A DNA stretch of 27,639 bases, from positions 1-27,639 of the forward strand of contig PJET01000117.1 in NCBI GenBank assembly GCA_002825515.1, written 5' to 3'. The notes beneath the pieces are model-generated. The model did not search any database and was not told where the DNA came from. It saw only the letters and a program-made list of their open reading frames with translations. Source of the stretch: Candidatus Thorarchaeota archaeon MP11T_1. GTDB taxonomy: Archaea > Asgardarchaeota > Thorarchaeia > Thorarchaeales > Thorarchaeaceae. The translations under genes and the position numbers were made by a program. Below, piece by piece: positions 13,060 through 22,286 of this stretch. Numbering within the stretch: the first letter of the stretch is position 1; the number at the start of each line of letters is the position of its first letter.

Positions 13060-16000
13060 TTACTGCGCCTTGAATTTTGGGCTCTCTATTATGATGGAAG
13101 GATCAACACCATTGGGAGAAACCACACCTAGAATCTTGTCAGCATGTTTCAATAGATGCGTACTTTTAGCTGGAGTTAATATTATGAACTGGCTTCGTCG
13201 TGATGCATCATGAAATAACCGACTTACCAATTCTGTGTTAGTTGCATCAAGAAATGTGTCAACTTCATCCATTACATAAACAGGTGCTGGATTAAATCTT
13301 TGAAGAGCAAGAATCAATCCTATTGCAATTAGCGATCTCTCTCCACCAGAACCTGCACTAATATCCCCAAATCCCTCTGTTTTTATTCTTGATTTGAATT
13401 CCACTCCATAATTCCCATCCCTTATAGCTAGCTCGAATCTGACACTTCCTGGAAATTGAACACGTCCTAAAACTTCGTTCACACCTTTCTCTACTTTTCT
13501 CAGAGTTTCATTCATACCATTATGATATTGCTCTCTAATGCTACCTACAGCTGACTCTGCCTCGTCGAGCTCTTCACCTAACTCAGAAACGCGTTCGACA
13601 AGTTCCTTGAGTCTCCCCTTCAATTGGTTCTCTGTATGTGCTATTGTTTCGGAAACATCTTGATAGTCATCAAGAATATGTCTAAGTCTGATGAGTTCAT
13701 TTCTTACAAGGTCAATGTTTCGGATGATTTCAGGCTTGGTTTTACCCTGGAGATCATTTTCAATCAATTCTAAATCATACTCTAGATTTGTCAGTTGTCT
13801 TTTTGATTGCAAAACCTCAAGTTTCTGAGTCTTGACAAGCAGATTGAGTTCAACTAAACGTTCACTTAGTGTTCGAATTGAATTTCTTATTTCTGCAAGT
13901 TCATCTTTAATCCGCATCTGTTTCTGTTTTGCGTCTTCCTTACTTTTTCGCATAGCTTCAATATTCTCTAGAATTGATGATGCTACGTCCTTTGATTGCT
14001 TGATCTCCAAACGCAAATCAGTGAGGCTATTAGACAATACTTCAATGCTCTCTTTGACTCTTTTTAGCTCTTGCCGCTTGAGTTCTTCATCCTTCTCTGA
14101 AGCAAGTGCTTTATTGTCTAATTTCGTCAAGTCGGTCTGGAGTCGTCTATGTTTCGTTCTTATTGCTGATTCTTGTCCCACCAATCTGCTACGTTCAGGA
14201 GGCTGTGTGCTATCCAGTTTTCTTAGATTTCTCTCGGCTTTTCCATAATCGCGCTGCAAATCCTTTAGTTCATCATCAATTGTTACTATTCGTTCTTGGA
14301 GTTCTGGTATACTCTCGTTAAGCTTTCGACGACGTTCCCATGTTGAGCCCCAACGTGTCATTTGACTTATCAGTTCAATTGTTTCTTCTCGCTCATTTGA
14401 GAGAGTTTCCAATCTTGCCATTATGTCTGTGACATGTTTTCGCTCTATCGTTAGTTCCTTCTCCATCATTGCCATTCGTGCTTGAAGCGGTGCTGTAGAA
14501 ACCAATCCAGATGGTTCACTCTTTGGGTGATTAACAATTTGTTCATCGTTTGGTATTGTGACTGATCCTTCCAACGTTACAGTTCTTAGGCTGTGTTTCA
14601 TCGCTATTCGTGATGCCGCTTGAGAGTTTTTAACAAGCAGAAAATCACCAAACACCTTGCTTAGAAGAACTCGAACCTCCGCTTCCGCAATAATTCTATC
14701 CCATAACCAATCATCTACAACTGCTCCCTGAGGCAAAGGAGGTTTCTGGGGTGAGTCCTCATTTCTCAAAAGGATAATCGGAGAAGGGGCATTCTCCTTA
14801 TTTCTAAGTTTTAGTAATAGCTGATAATCAGAATAGTCTGTAGTGACAAATGCCAACGGAAGATTACCCGATAAAACTCCCTCCACTGCAGCAGAAATGT
14901 CGTCATCCGCTGTAAAGAGACTGATAATGGGTCCTTTCACACTTTCTAAATTGTGCTCTAAAATAGTTTCATTAAGAGCTCGAACAGATTCAGGGATTCG
15001 CTTTGATGATTCAGATAGTCTGATTTTAATGTCATCAATATCTTTCTGAAGTTGAGCAACCAGGCTATTTTTTCTGAATCTTTCTTCATTGAGAGAAGCA
15101 ATCTCACGTTCAAGCTGAGATTTTTGGCTTTCTAGCTCTTTTGCATCCGTTTCTTCTATTTTATCCCATACATGAGACCATTTGCTCTCTATCACTTGCA
15201 GTTCAGCCTCCTCTATCTGAAGTCTTTCACGAAGACTTCTCATGAACAGATCCTTGCCTTCTATTTCAGCTTGAAGGGCTTTGTAATGACCATGCGCCTC
15301 CGCTCTTTTAGTATTCCACTCTGCAAATGCTGCTAGTTCATCTTGTATTCGTACTCTTTCCTCTTCTAACTCTTTGATTTCCTGACGAAGTACTCTCTGC
15401 TGGTCCATGTAATGCTCGCGTGCAGTAGAAACTCTTTCAAGATCTTCTCTCAGCTTTTCCTCTTTGCGCTTCTCAACCTTTACATTATTCTCAAGATGTC
15501 TTAACTCTGATATGTGCTTCTTGGAATCTCCCTGAAGTTTTGTTAGATTCCTTTCTTCTTCCTCAATCTTCGCATCAATCCGACCAAGTTCTGAGTGCAA
15601 GCCTGATAATCTTGTTTCAATTTCTGTACTTTTTTCCTCCTGTTCAGAAATCTGTCCCTCGATTCCTGTTTGCTCCTCAAGTACACTGACTAAACCAGAT
15701 TCTTTAGTTTCAATCTCGTCCTTAGTTTGTCTTACTCGATTCGTTACATCATCAAAGCTCGCCCACAAAAGTTCCTGTTCTAATACCATCTCCTGGGTTT
15801 GTAATGCTCTCTTTTTCTCAAGCCGAGAGAGATCATGTTGAAGCAGCTCCAATTCTCGTTCTACTGTTCTTGACTCTGTAAGTGCTGCATCCAGTTTTTG
15901 ACGACTATGTATCACTTCAGTTTCCTGTAATCCAATTCGGTCACGGATAACATCAAGTCCGGTCCCCTCTTCCACAAGTTGTCTCACCTCAAAGGGGTCC

Positions 16001-16428
16001 ATCTCACGTATTGCGTTTATTCTCTCCTGAGGCATAAATACAAGAGGATTGTCTGTTTCAAGTCCTAGGATTCCAATCATTTGCTTGTGTTCTGCCGCCT
16101 TGACACGCTTCCCATCTACATACGCCCTAGGAATACCATCTCTATCTATCCGTCTAAGGAATTTCCGACTCTGACCATTTACCTTTACAACAATTTCAAC
16201 TTCTGCAGTGCTTGCTCCATGTCGGATGAAGTCACTCCATTTGCTATATCGATTCTCTCTCTGATTTGATCCAAGTGCAAACTTTAGTGCATGAAATATT
16301 GAAGTCTTTCCTGAACCATTCGGTCCTGCCAATACAGTGAGTCCTTTATCAAACTCGACTATTCCTTCGTAGAAGGAAAGGAAATTCCCTAATCTAACTG
16401 ACTCGATATTTACCGTGCTTTCACTCAT
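13060..16428 (-). CDS. smc: Chromosome segregation SMC protein
   Basis: A 1122-residue SMC ATPase, a normal length for prokaryotic SMC. The N-terminal head carries Walker A GPNGSGKTS (residues 35-43) and a Q-loop-like PQERINAI. Long coiled coils (about 165-490 and 650-990) flank a globular hinge (about 497-643, VKGPIISLF to SEPSGLV). The C-terminal head has the ABC signature SAGSGGERS (1024-1032) and Walker B VYVMDEVD with its catalytic Glu (about 1051-1057). It dimerises through the hinge and loops DNA with the kleisin downstream. The hinge lacks the clear glycine pairs usual at the SMC dimer interface. The ATG at 16428 abuts the TAA of the upstream AAA-like gene (TAAATG), indicating tight translational coupling. 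ScpA follows 13 bases later. Confidence 0.97.
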   Translation of the reverse strand: MSESTVNIESVRLGNFLSFYEGIVEFDKGLTVLAGPNGSGKTSIFHALKFALGSNQRENRYSKWSDFIRHGASTAEVEIVVKVNGQSRKFLRRIDRDGIPRAYVDGKRVKAAEHKQMIGILGLETDNPLVFMPQERINAIREMDPFEVRQLVEEGTGLDVIRDRIGLQETEVIHSRQKLDAALTESRTVERELELLQHDLSRLEKKRALQTQEMVLEQELLWASFDDVTNRVRQTKDEIETKESGLVSVLEEQTGIEGQISEQEEKSTEIETRLSGLHSELGRIDAKIEEEERNLTKLQGDSKKHISELRHLENNVKVEKRKEEKLREDLERVSTAREHYMDQQRVLRQEIKELEEERVRIQDELAAFAEWNTKRAEAHGHYKALQAEIEGKDLFMRSLRERLQIEEAELQVIESKWSHVWDKIEETDAKELESQKSQLEREIASLNEERFRKNSLVAQLQKDIDDIKIRLSESSKRIPESVRALNETILEHNLESVKGPIISLFTADDDISAAVEGVLSGNLPLAFVTTDYSDYQLLLKLRNKENAPSPIILLRNEDSPQKPPLPQGAVVDDWLWDRIIAEAEVRVLLSKVFGDFLLVKNSQAASRIAMKHSLRTVTLEGSVTIPNDEQIVNHPKSEPSGLVSTAPLQARMAMMEKELTIERKHVTDIMARLETLSNEREETIELISQMTRWGSTWERRRKLNESIPELQERIVTIDDELKDLQRDYGKAERNLRKLDSTQPPERSRLVGQESAIRTKHRRLQTDLTKLDNKALASEKDEELKRQELKRVKESIEVLSNSLTDLRLEIKQSKDVASSILENIEAMRKSKEDAKQKQMRIKDELAEIRNSIRTLSERLVELNLLVKTQKLEVLQSKRQLTNLEYDLELIENDLQGKTKPEIIRNIDLVRNELIRLRHILDDYQDVSETIAHTENQLKGRLKELVERVSELGEELDEAESAVGSIREQYHNGMNETLRKVEKGVNEVLGRVQFPGSVRFELAIRDGNYGVEFKSRIKTEGFGDISAGSGGERSLIAIGLILALQRFNPAPVYVMDEVDTFLDATNTELVSRLFHDASRRSQFIILTPAKSTHLLKHADKILGVVSPNGVDPSIIIESPKFKAQ

Positions 16429-17502
16429 TTATTGTCTTCCCATTATTCTATGAAGTCTATCGCTGCTCTTTTTGGCTCTCAGAAGTCGTGTTAGTCTATC
16501 CTCTGCAGAACCGCTAAGAAGAAACGGATATCTACTTAGAAACTCACGGTCCTTTACAGACAATGGTAATCCTTCATTCAATACCTCAATCACACGTTGA
16601 GTTTCAGTATAGTCTTCTCCAACAGCTAAAATGTAGAGCTGATCCAGAAACTCGTCTGGATATTCATCACTCAATTTACTAAGTTCTGGTTGACGAGTAC
16701 CCCTAGTCTTTCGAATTAATTCTTCAAGAAATTTAGTGTCACCAAAAGGTGCAACCCTGCTAGTTTCAATAAGTTTCTCAATCCTTTCTCTAGACAATTC
16801 TCCAACTTCACTAATCTCTTGAATATATAGACTCATAGCAAGATGTTTCACATCGGAAAAACCCCATCCATCTGTAAGTTCAGCAATCACTGAAACATCA
16901 AATTCATCACGGCCTTTGAGAATTTGTTCTAATACACGAACTCTATCGTCAAAAGTTGTTCCTTCGATAATATAGGTTCTATCGAACAATGAGAGTACTT
17001 CTCTCTCTACTTTATCGGGTCTTGTTGAAGCGGCAATAGTGATCACTTCCTCTGCACTCCATCTAGTGGTTTTGATTTCTTCCTGAATTACAACTGATTG
17101 AATGGTGTCCCTAGGTGCAATAGCATCTAATTTTCCGATATAGAGCAATGCTGGTGAATTCCTTCGAGCGAATTCAAATCCTTCTCTTAGTGCATCACCA
17201 CTCCTTTTGTTTTCGTCAAGAACCCCTTCCATCTTGAACTGAATGATTTTTATTGGCACCTCCCGCGCAAGAAAATTTGGAAATGCGCTAAAATCACAAC
17301 TAGGTGGTCCTAAAAGCAGGACTCTTCCTCCAAACTCTAACCCTCGTTCATTCATCTTGGCTTTTAGTGTATCATAACGTTTTATGAGTTGAAGAAACTC
17401 GGTAGCAAAGTTTACCACAGAATATTGATCAATCCGTTCTGTGGGAACTTGTTCTGGTGTTGTCAGAGTCACCGTTTCAATGAATTTTCCATTTTCGCCC
17501 AA
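16429..17502 (-). CDS. Degenerate AAA-family protein (likely pseudo-ATPase) in SMC operon
   Basis: A 357-residue protein whose middle third follows the AAA fold of Cdc48/Vps4-type ATPases but with the catalytic motifs lost. The P-loop reads GRVLLLGPPSCDFS (about 59-72) instead of GPPGTGKT, without the Lys. The Walker B region reads PALLYIGKLDAIAPR (about 117-131) where FIDEIDAIAP is usual, without the Asp-Glu. Sensor 1 (VITIAASTRPD) and the FDR region (LFDRTYIIEG) survive, as does an AAA lid helix bundle (IAELTDGWGFSDVKHLAM). About 110 extra C-terminal residues are helical and unrecognised. It is probably unable to hydrolyse ATP and may act as a scaffold or regulator. It starts at TTG 17502 (GGTTGA upstream), has a TATA box at 17588-17597, and its stop abuts the SMC start, so it should be made together with SMC and ScpA. 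Confidence 0.82.
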   Translation of the reverse strand: MGENGKFIETVTLTTPEQVPTERIDQYSVVNFATEFLQLIKRYDTLKAKMNERGLEFGGRVLLLGPPSCDFSAFPNFLAREVPIKIIQFKMEGVLDENKRSGDALREGFEFARRNSPALLYIGKLDAIAPRDTIQSVVIQEEIKTTRWSAEEVITIAASTRPDKVEREVLSLFDRTYIIEGTTFDDRVRVLEQILKGRDEFDVSVIAELTDGWGFSDVKHLAMSLYIQEISEVGELSRERIEKLIETSRVAPFGDTKFLEELIRKTRGTRQPELSKLSDEYPDEFLDQLYILAVGEDYTETQRVIEVLNEGLPLSVKDREFLSRYPFLLSGSAEDRLTRLLRAKKSSDRLHRIMGRQ

Positions 17503-17587
17503 CTTTCAACCCCACTTAGTGCTGGCTTTTCGGTCGTTACCCTGAAGGCATATTACATCTTCGGACATTGTACAGTTTCGCGCCTAA

Positions 17588-17597
17588 CTATATAATC
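17588..17597 (-). promoter_or_regulatory. TATA box of AAA-SMC-ScpA operon
   Basis: The minus strand reads GATTATATAG. Transcription would begin near 17566, about 64 bases before the TTG start of the AAA-like gene. No other promoter-like site is evident within the operon. Confidence 0.5.
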
Positions 17598-17629
17598 ATC
17601 ATAAGGTGATAATATTACTGCAAGTCCTC

Positions 17630-18568
17630 TCAACTAGAGGTTTCTTTGATTCTGTTTCCTAATCGACGGGAAGATATAATCCATAATGGTATACTCGCTG
17701 TCAACCATATAATGACGTCGCCTATAGTTGCCAGGACATAGTTAGAACCACCGGGATCTAACCAGAGCTGTCCTATGCTCATCATCTTTACGAGTGGGAA
17801 TATCAATAGAAAACCGAAGACTCTCTTGAGCAACACCTCATTCACTCTGGTTGCGTATCTTGGACCAATAATCCCACCCACTATCATTCCAATTCCCATT
17901 GTCAAGCTATAATACAAGAAGGTGATCACTTGATCAGTTTGAGATAGATAGAGGTAATTGATCACAGATCCCGCTGAAGTTGTGAATATCATCGTGAACA
18001 TTGACGTAGCTGCAGCTACAATCATCCTGAATCTTAATATCATGCTCAAGACCGGGACTATTATAGTCCCTCCACCAAGACCTAGTAAGCCTGCTGAAAC
18101 TCCTGCCATGAATATCGCAATAATTGCCACCGCTAGTTTCTTTTTACTCAACTCCGAAAATCCAAACCTCTTCATCTCATCCCTATGATCCTTGGTTTCG
18201 CTGATGGTGAAAAGCAATTCCAGTGCGATTGGAAATAGAACTATGCCAAAAACATAGCGCAGGATATGCGCATGAGCGGCGAGTGTTCTTAAAATGATAC
18301 CAATATAAGTTCCTGGTATTGTAGCAACAACTGATAGGATGCCCACATGGAAGTCTATCAATTGAGGGTTTTGTCTATAATATACTACTGTACTCACAAC
18401 TGCAACAAAGAGTGCTGATAGTAGGGATGCCGAAGAAGCCAACTCCGCTGTGAGTGCAAACACAATAATCAGGAGTGGAGTCTTGAAAGCACCACCACTG
18501 ATTCCTGTAATTGCAGCAACGGTTCCTATACCTATTGAGATTAGTACAAGAGAAATGAATTCAATCAT
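17630..18568 (-). CDS. TSUP (TauE/SafE) family permease
   Basis: A 312-residue integral membrane protein of the TauE/SafE family, which moves sulfite, sulfonates or related small organic anions across the membrane. About eight hydrophobic helices are visible, with the internal repeat typical of the family: GISGGAFKTPLLIIVFAL in the first half and AGLLGLGGGTIIVPVLSMI in the second. Length and layout are normal. The start is placed at ATG 18568 (MIEFISLVLISIG); an in-frame GTG at 18580 would add four residues and neither has a clear ribosome-binding site. It is divergent from the MoxR gene across about 170 bases. The substrate cannot be assigned from sequence or neighbours. Confidence 0.88.
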   Translation of the reverse strand: MIEFISLVLISIGIGTVAAITGISGGAFKTPLLIIVFALTAELASSASLLSALFVAVVSTVVYYRQNPQLIDFHVGILSVVATIPGTYIGIILRTLAAHAHILRYVFGIVLFPIALELLFTISETKDHRDEMKRFGFSELSKKKLAVAIIAIFMAGVSAGLLGLGGGTIIVPVLSMILRFRMIVAAATSMFTMIFTTSAGSVINYLYLSQTDQVITFLYYSLTMGIGMIVGGIIGPRYATRVNEVLLKRVFGFLLIFPLVKMMSIGQLWLDPGGSNYVLATIGDVIIWLTASIPLWIISSRRLGNRIKETSS

Positions 18569-18742
18569 GAGTTGTTGCACAAGAATCAGTCCCAGTCTAC
18601 TATTTCACCCAACACCCAATACAAATGCCTTCACTATGCGCGTCCAGATTCCTTTTTTATGTTGCGACTAGCATCATTCGCGCGGTTCTGTGCGAGGTTC
18701 ATAAGTGTTAAGACTGACAGTATCTCGTGGTAGGTGGTTCCA

Positions 18743-20452
18743 ATGAGTCAGAGTGAGAATCTTCGAGGACTAGTTTTGAAAGTCATGTCCATCGTCGAGA
18801 GCAGAGGTCTTTTTGTTCACTCATCAGACCTCGAAATAAAACATAATGATCCAGGTTCCAAGAAGACATTAGTAAAAACAACTAGATTACCCTTGATTGT
18901 TGGGTCTTGTATCCTTAATGCACTCGTTCCTAGATCTGCAATGCTTCTTGTTGGGGGACATGGAGGCGGAAAAACAACACTTGTCAAGCTATTAGGTAGA
19001 ATGATGACTGGAAGGACTATCGATGAGATTGAGGATGGAATACTTCGAGGCCATCCAATGTTGACTGAAGAGAAGATGGTAGCGACGCTGAAACCTGGTC
19101 CTCTTATGAAAGAGGGTATTGAATTAGTTGTCTGGCGTCGATTTGTAACAGATTTCTGGAAAATCATCGATGAGGTTAACCGACTCACACCACATGCTCA
19201 AAATATCCTACTCTCTCTTCTAGCAGAAGGTGAAGTCAAGTATTATGATGAGATTAAGCGCTGTGAGGAGTATTGCCTCTACGCAACTCTGAATCCAGCT
19301 GATGCTGGAACATTCGATATTGGACCTCCCTTTCTGGACAGGTTTGGAATAGCGGTTCCCATTACAATGCCAAGCATAAATGACTTGGAGCTCATTCTTG
19401 CAACTCGAGATGAACGACTCTTCGGGTTTGATGAGCTTTGGCAGGTCCCTGCTGTGCTCACAGAAGAGAATCTGTTAACAATCTGGAACCTTGCTGATAA
19501 GGTGTATGTATCATTAGAGGCATCGGAGTTCATGAGATCTCTCGTGAGAGAGTTTGGAGCCTGTATCCGAGTTGATAAGAGTCATTCCTCAGGTCTCACA
19601 GTTGGAACTGGTCTTTGCGATGGGTGTCACTTTGACACTGCCAAGAGTGTCTGCAACAAAGTAATAGTTCCTCTGAGCGTACGTGCTGCGAAAGATCTTA
19701 ATAGATACTCAAAAGCCGCAGCATGGTTAGTTGGAGCACAGGAAGTAACAGTTGAGATAGTAAAGTCACTAGCTCCCCTTGTTTTTTGGCATCGTACACA
19801 ATTCACAACGGATGAACTTGAACGTTCCCCCTATTATGGAGATGTCTTTGCTTATACAGTCCATCTTGTCGAACTTGCATCATCTAGATTCGCACAGAGG
19901 GCACCAGCAATTGCTATTATGGACAAACTGAAACAAGGAGAAGAAAGTAAAGATGCGACGGATGAACTAAAGGAAATGGCAAAAAGCGACCTCTTAGTTC
20001 GTTTAGATTATACTTCTTTAGCTAAACAATTGAGAAGGTCGGGATATACTAAAACTGTGAAAGATATCGATAAGGGAATCAAAGATCGAAACGTTGACGA
20101 GCTGACCAAGATATATGATAGCTTGCTTGTAGATACTGATTTTCCAAATAGGAGTATGCTTTTGAAAAAGGTGTCAGATGCTCTTCACAGACTCACTTTG
20201 ACTCAATTTGCGATTACATTTGAACAATGGCAAGACCTCTGGACCATAATTAGTATGCAATATCCAAAATTAACGACAATCCTGAAAGAAACTCTATCTC
20301 CTCCCAAGAGGAAAATTGTACGAACTGATGGTCTAACTGTTGTTATTTACGCGACAGGTGACTCTCCGGATTCTGCAGTGTTTCTTGAAATTTCAGGAGG
20401 AAGTGATGCGTTGTATCTAAAGAAAGAGCTTGAGAAACATATTGGAGCGTGA
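18743..20452 (+). CDS. MoxR-type AAA+ ATPase with a Cys-rich insertion
   Basis: A 569-residue AAA+ protein of the MoxR clade, usually a chaperone that activates a partner together with a VWA-domain protein. Walker A is GGHGGGKTT (about 71-79), Walker B KIIDEVNRL (about 139-147), sensor 1 ATLNP, and an Arg finger lies in PPFLDRFGIAVP. After the ATPase core comes a four-cysteine cluster, Cys274, Cys292, Cys295 and Cys304 (GLCDGCHFDTAKSVCNK), suited to zinc or an iron-sulfur cluster. A long helical C-terminal region of about 200 residues is unrecognised. The ATG at 18743 is chosen for GGTGG at spacing 5; a GTG at 18734 has no site. The gene ends 6 bases before the HExxH-VWA gene, and the two form the classic MoxR-VWA pair. 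Confidence 0.9.
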   Translation: MSQSENLRGLVLKVMSIVESRGLFVHSSDLEIKHNDPGSKKTLVKTTRLPLIVGSCILNALVPRSAMLLVGGHGGGKTTLVKLLGRMMTGRTIDEIEDGILRGHPMLTEEKMVATLKPGPLMKEGIELVVWRRFVTDFWKIIDEVNRLTPHAQNILLSLLAEGEVKYYDEIKRCEEYCLYATLNPADAGTFDIGPPFLDRFGIAVPITMPSINDLELILATRDERLFGFDELWQVPAVLTEENLLTIWNLADKVYVSLEASEFMRSLVREFGACIRVDKSHSSGLTVGTGLCDGCHFDTAKSVCNKVIVPLSVRAAKDLNRYSKAAAWLVGAQEVTVEIVKSLAPLVFWHRTQFTTDELERSPYYGDVFAYTVHLVELASSRFAQRAPAIAIMDKLKQGEESKDATDELKEMAKSDLLVRLDYTSLAKQLRRSGYTKTVKDIDKGIKDRNVDELTKIYDSLLVDTDFPNRSMLLKKVSDALHRLTLTQFAITFEQWQDLWTIISMQYPKLTTILKETLSPPKRKIVRTDGLTVVIYATGDSPDSAVFLEISGGSDALYLKKELEKHIGA

Positions 20453-20458
20453 TTCACA

Positions 20459-22192
20459 GTGTCGAGGGTTTCCACGGACTCCTCCTATAATACTGGTTTC
20501 ATAGAAGTAACGCGGCGAGCATGGGAGCAAGCTCTCATTGATTTCTATCATCCTCCCCTTCCAGAACCAGAGATAGAAAATATAGACGAGGCTGCAAGTT
20601 TTTTCTATATTGATTCTGAGAGCTGGACAGTTCACCTCAATACAGCTGGTGTTCCTCCTTATATGGACTCCAACGAAGCGGAGCCATATTTGAGGTCAGT
20701 TTGTCATCATGAGATTCAGCACTATCTTCTATGTCCATATGATGGAGTGACCAATGGCTTGATGTTTGCCGCAGCGCGGAAAAGGGTTAATGATGCAACA
20801 GCAATGTTCGTGTGCAATCTTTTTGCTGATTTAGTGGTTGATTCCAAACTCTTGAAACAGTATCCTTTATTGACACACAGTCGTATCAATGCAACAATCC
20901 ATGAATCTGCTCTTAGAGTGCGGAAGCACAGTCCACTCTGGACATTGATTGTAGCTACTTATCGAGCTTTGTGGGGATTTCCAATTCCTAGTCTGGTTAA
21001 GATTGATGAACCAACCTCTGGGGCTGCAATGGCAATCACAAATATCGCTCGAAAGTCGATTGATAATGAGAAACGATGGGCAAAAGCGTGCGAAAAGATT
21101 GCCCAAATCATTGCAGATTGGATGCCTCAAGATAATGACCAGCTTCCTGGAATTGGATTGGACAAATCAGGAAAAGAAACAGATGGAGACATAACAGTTG
21201 ACAGGATTACAATATGGGTCCCACTCGATGTTGATGCAGTGATGGGAAGTCCAATTGAGGTAAGAAATGGAGATTTAGCTCGCAAGTGTCTACAAAAAGA
21301 GTCATCTTCCGATAAAGAAGCAGAGATGGAAGAGTTGGCTTTGGACGTCGAAAAACAAGGTGGCAACCTCGATGACCTAGAAGGTGTCTATCTAACTGCT
21401 GGATTTGGTGATCCTCGGGAATCATGGATTCGTTTCTGGTATCGTGCAAAGGCAAGGGGTTTATTGCAGTTTGATGTTAAAGAACGAAAATTTTCAGGCA
21501 GCTCTCCACTCTTACCTCAAATTTGGAGAATGGGAGACCCCGTTGAGGATTTGGACATCGTTCAATCACTACAATCTTTCCCGGTGATAATTCCCAACAT
21601 TTCTACTCGAAAATGGCTGAAAACAATGTTAGAAGGAATAACTCAAGATAAATCGTTTCCAGACATGCTCATAGTGATTGACTCGAGTGGTTCAATGACG
21701 TGGGGTATGAGCCAAAAGTCAATCAGTGGGCCTTATCACACTGCATTGGTTGCAGCTTTCGCATCAATGGAAGTAGCCTTGAGAATGGGGGCTAGAGTGG
21801 CTGCAATTAATTTCTCAAGTGCTAGTAGAACAAGCAAATGGTCCACATCTAAAGCTGAAGTTGAACGTGTTCTTCTTGCGTACCAAGGAGAAGGCACAGT
21901 TGCTCCTGTTAAAAAAATCACTGAAATGTGTCAATCATCTGATTCGAATGTCATGGTGCTTTTAATCACTGATGCTGAGATTGCTAATTGGGAGAAGTTT
22001 GTGGACTCGGTTCGCAACCTTTCCAATCGTGGACATCGAATGTTCCTCTTTCACATCAACGCCGGTCGTGGGAAGAAAACTATGACGCAACAAGCTTTGG
22101 AAGAAGCGGGCGCAATTGTGTATCCATTAGGGTCAGTGAAAGACCTACCTGGCCTCGTCATCAGAGAAGTTCGTAATATCTATCAACCATAG
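20459..22192 (+). CDS. HExxH metallopeptidase-like and VWA domain protein
   Basis: A 577-residue protein pairing a putative zinc-peptidase domain with a von Willebrand A domain, a layout known from DUF2201-type partners of MoxR ATPases. In the N-terminal part HEIQH (84-88) supplies two His and the Glu. NLFADLVVD (about 120-128) offers an acidic third ligand as in relatives. The middle region (about 230-390) is charged and unassigned. The C-terminal VWA domain (about 400-570) has a complete MIDAS: DSSGSM (408-413), the Thr of GEGT (about 480) and the Asp of LITDAE (about 505). Whether the peptidase is active is unknown. The GTG start at 20459 has GTGAT just upstream and lies 6 bases after the MoxR stop, so the two proteins are probably made together as a metal-dependent assembly or remodelling module. 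Confidence 0.88.
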   Translation: MSRVSTDSSYNTGFIEVTRRAWEQALIDFYHPPLPEPEIENIDEAASFFYIDSESWTVHLNTAGVPPYMDSNEAEPYLRSVCHHEIQHYLLCPYDGVTNGLMFAAARKRVNDATAMFVCNLFADLVVDSKLLKQYPLLTHSRINATIHESALRVRKHSPLWTLIVATYRALWGFPIPSLVKIDEPTSGAAMAITNIARKSIDNEKRWAKACEKIAQIIADWMPQDNDQLPGIGLDKSGKETDGDITVDRITIWVPLDVDAVMGSPIEVRNGDLARKCLQKESSSDKEAEMEELALDVEKQGGNLDDLEGVYLTAGFGDPRESWIRFWYRAKARGLLQFDVKERKFSGSSPLLPQIWRMGDPVEDLDIVQSLQSFPVIIPNISTRKWLKTMLEGITQDKSFPDMLIVIDSSGSMTWGMSQKSISGPYHTALVAAFASMEVALRMGARVAAINFSSASRTSKWSTSKAEVERVLLAYQGEGTVAPVKKITEMCQSSDSNVMVLLITDAEIANWEKFVDSVRNLSNRGHRMFLFHINAGRGKKTMTQQALEEAGAIVYPLGSVKDLPGLVIREVRNIYQP

Positions 22193-22248
22193 TTCTCTTG
22201 ATACACTACCCAAACGCTTATCTCAGTCATGAGGTCGCAACCCACGTC

Positions 22249-22266
22249 ACTCGGACCAATCCGAGT
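22249..22266 (+). other. Hairpin ahead of nfnA
   Basis: ACTCGGA (22249-22255) and TCCGAGT (22260-22266) form a perfect 7-bp stem with a CCAA loop. It ends 20 bases before ATG 22287, just upstream of the AGTGAT ribosome-binding site. It could be a leader structure, an operator, or a terminator of the preceding VWA gene; no T-run follows, which makes the last less likely. Confidence 0.4.
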
Positions 22267-22286
22267 CCTCTCGAGGCAGTGATTCC

